From: Rhodococcus tibetensis
GTDB taxonomy: Bacteria > Actinomycetota > Actinomycetes > Mycobacteriales > Mycobacteriaceae
Length of the DNA stretch: 64,000 nt
NCBI RefSeq assembly: GCF_024438035.1
Contig: NZ_JANFQF010000012.1
Span: 142,437 to 206,436 of the forward strand
Reading direction: 5' to 3'
In this document: positions 62,944-64,000 of the stretch, piece by piece
Layout: the number at the start of each line of letters is the position of its first letter
Numbering within the stretch: the stretch's first letter is position 1
The notes under the pieces: model-generated
The model's input: the letters and a program-made list of their open reading frames with translations, nothing else
Database searches by the model: none
What the model was told of the DNA's origin: nothing
Translations under genes and position numbers: made by a program

Positions 62944-63675
62944 TCATTCGAGGAAGTGAGGTGAGTTCTCGGCAGTCGAATTCCCGGTCTGCGGGTCGGC
63001 ATTCTGCGGTTCTGCCAGCTCGTCACGATCGACTAAGAGGGACAGGGTCTCCCAATTTCGCTGGACCGCCGCCGCCGCCCCATCCGCATCACCGCTGCGG
63101 CAGAGCTTGATGATCTGCTTATGCTGAGCGATGGACTCGCGCCCCGAGAGAGACGAAAACCGTAGGCGTTCAATCCTCCTGAGGACAGGGGTCACGTGCT
63201 CGAGTACCGTGGGGATTACCTGATTCTGGCTCGCCGTCACCGCTACGCCGTGGAACTCGTCGTCGCTGCGCAGCGCCAGATCCACATCGCCCGCGGCGAA
63301 CGCCGCCGCGAATTGCTTGTTCGCCTTCTCCATGGCATCGAATTCCCGCTTACCCATCAGCGGCACCGCGATCCGAACGGCGAGAGCATGCGTCGAAGCG
63401 GCCACGCTCTGCGCATCCAGAATCGCCTTGCGCTCGATCGTCGACACCACAGTGGACCGGCCTGGTTCGGTGTGTACCAGGCCCGCTGACTCCAGGCGCG
63501 CGATCGCGTCCCGGATGGGGGTTCGACTGACTCCGAGCCACTCCGCCATCTCGGCGTCACGCAGCTGTTCCCCGGGCGCGAACGTACCGTTGACGATCGC
63601 GTCCCGGAGCGAGACGTAAGCGTTCTCGCGCAGCAATGACCTCTTGTGCCTACCGCGCTCTGATGGTATCGGCAT
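62944..63675 (-). CDS. GntR-family regulator, FCD subfamily, leaderless
   Basis: A 243-residue regulator. LLRENAYVSLRDAIVNGTFA, PGEQLRDAEMAEWLGVSRTP and IRDAIARLESAGLVHTEPGR form the winged helix (residues 14-80); the FCD domain has DDEFHGVAVTASQNQVIPTV. The ATG at 63675 is preceded on the minus strand by TACGAT seven bases away, the -10 position of a leaderless transcript, and overlaps ATGCAAAATAT, the motif also found upstream of the permease. It probably represses itself and the permease-hydrolase genes. Confidence 0.9.
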   Translation of the reverse strand: MPIPSERGRHKRSLLRENAYVSLRDAIVNGTFAPGEQLRDAEMAEWLGVSRTPIRDAIARLESAGLVHTEPGRSTVVSTIERKAILDAQSVAASTHALAVRIAVPLMGKREFDAMEKANKQFAAAFAAGDVDLALRSDDEFHGVAVTASQNQVIPTVLEHVTPVLRRIERLRFSSLSGRESIAQHKQIIKLCRSGDADGAAAAVQRNWETLSLLVDRDELAEPQNADPQTGNSTAENSPHFLE

Positions 63676-63694
63676 GCAAAATATCGTATCCCAT
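63674..63694 (-). promoter_or_regulatory. Leaderless promoter and operator of the GntR gene
   Basis: Reading the minus strand, TACGAT is seven bases before the ATG, the spacing seen for leaderless actinobacterial genes. The operator-like ATGCAAAATATCGTA overlaps both the -10 and the start codon, so a bound repressor would hide the transcription start. Confidence 0.5.
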
Positions 63695-63838
63695 CTTTTC
63701 GTCGGCGAAACTCTCGAGCCGGGTGCGCAACTCGTGTCGGAAACGACCGACGGGTATGGGAGATGCCCGCGCCGGACGGCCGGATCCGATATCGGTCCAC
63801 GTTCCCCTGCCCCACCGTTGCCCTGTTGCCCGCCCGGA

Positions 63839-64000
63839 TTACCAGCCGCGTTCGGCGAGGCGGTGCGGGACCGGGATGTCGTCGACGTTGATACCGACCA
63901 TCGCCTCACCCAGTCCACGGGAAACCTTGGCGAGCACGTCCGGGTCGTCGAAGAACGTGGTGGCCTTGACGATGGCCGCCGCCCGCTCGGCCGGGTTACC
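63839..64000 (-). CDS. pdxS: Pyridoxal 5'-phosphate synthase lyase subunit PdxS, 3' end
   Basis: The minus-strand frame is open to the window edge and ends at TAA (63839-63841). It encodes [40 protein letters not shown] and HRLAERGW, the characteristic C-terminus of PdxS, the ribulose/ribose-5-phosphate and glyceraldehyde-3-phosphate condensing subunit of deoxyxylulose-independent vitamin B6 synthesis. The N-terminal 240 or so residues, with the two catalytic lysines, are outside the window. Confidence 0.9.
   Translation of the reverse strand, partial: GNPAERAAAIVKATTFFDDPDVLAKVSRGLGEAMVGINVDDIPVPHRLAERGW

Noticed and set aside
1..64000. tRNA, rRNA or tmRNA genes
   Set aside because: Gaps between genes were read for T-loop sequences and cloverleaf stems and none was convincing.

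Overview
The window is high-GC actinobacterial DNA and looks like Rhodococcus (or a very close relative). The evidence is a mycobacterial-type gene set (CtpI-type P-type ATPase, AccD3-type carboxyltransferase, WhiB3-type iron-sulfur regulator, Mtb12-like lipoprotein, mycothiol-dependent isomerase remnant), frequent GTG starts, leaderless-looking promoters, and abundant acyl-CoA and Baeyer-Villiger type catabolic genes. Assignments come from reading motifs and remembered family patterns; no search was run.

Layout. 0-2.1 kb: end of an excalibur-domain protein, an exported pentapeptide-repeat protein, and a DUF4188 plus DoxX-like pair behind two dyads. 2.0-10.4 kb: a complete recC-recB-recD operon on the minus strand, each junction an ATGA overlap. 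10.6-13.4 kb: an MSMEG_6728-type protein, a GIY-YIG protein and an Mtb12-like lipoprotein. 13.5-19.0 kb: a very large CtpI-type ATPase flanked by two small proteins that share an EWPV membrane motif, one with a histone-H1-like tail. 19.2-21.8 kb: a PD(D/E)XK-like/DUF4357-like protein and a fused dihydroxyacetone kinase. 22.3-30.4 kb: a decayed accessory region with a broken Ntox15-like toxin, its broken SMI1/KNR4-type immunity lipoprotein, a frameshifted IS1380 element, and fragments of MFS, methyltransferase and LysR genes. 30.5-36.2 kb: a secreted serine protease and a TetR-controlled catabolic block (patatin remnant, Baeyer-Villiger-type monooxygenase, acyl-CoA dehydrogenase, thiolase). 36.5-42.6 kb: a truncated PepSY protein and three CNNM/CorC-type Mg2+ transporter genes. 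42.8-45.5 kb: whiB3 and orphan proteins. 46.4-52.5 kb: a GntR-centred cluster (CaiB-type CoA transferase, AccD3, methyltransferase, MatC-like carrier). 52.5-60.2 kb: a second accessory region with IS3 and IS701 remnants, isomerase and MerR pseudogenes, a ParA with a repeat-rich partner, an ImmA/IrrE-type protease fused to transposase sequence, and an orphan HExxH-VWA protein. 60.2-64 kb: amino-acid permease, hydrolase, a leaderless GntR regulator, and the 3' end of pdxS.

The observation I rate highest is in the CNNM block. Two separate CNNM genes are each preceded by a short Pro/Arg-rich open frame whose stop overlaps the CNNM start. Both short peptides contain RPRPPR, and the two DNA copies of that hexapeptide differ only at third codon positions. 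This resembles Mg2+-sensing proline-rich leader peptides (MgtL, CorL) and may be an actinobacterial leader-peptide control of CNNM transporters. The next best are two GntR-type regulons readable from shared operator motifs, and the decayed toxin-immunity pair.

No rRNA, tRNA or CRISPR array was recognised. Boundaries of broken genes are approximate.
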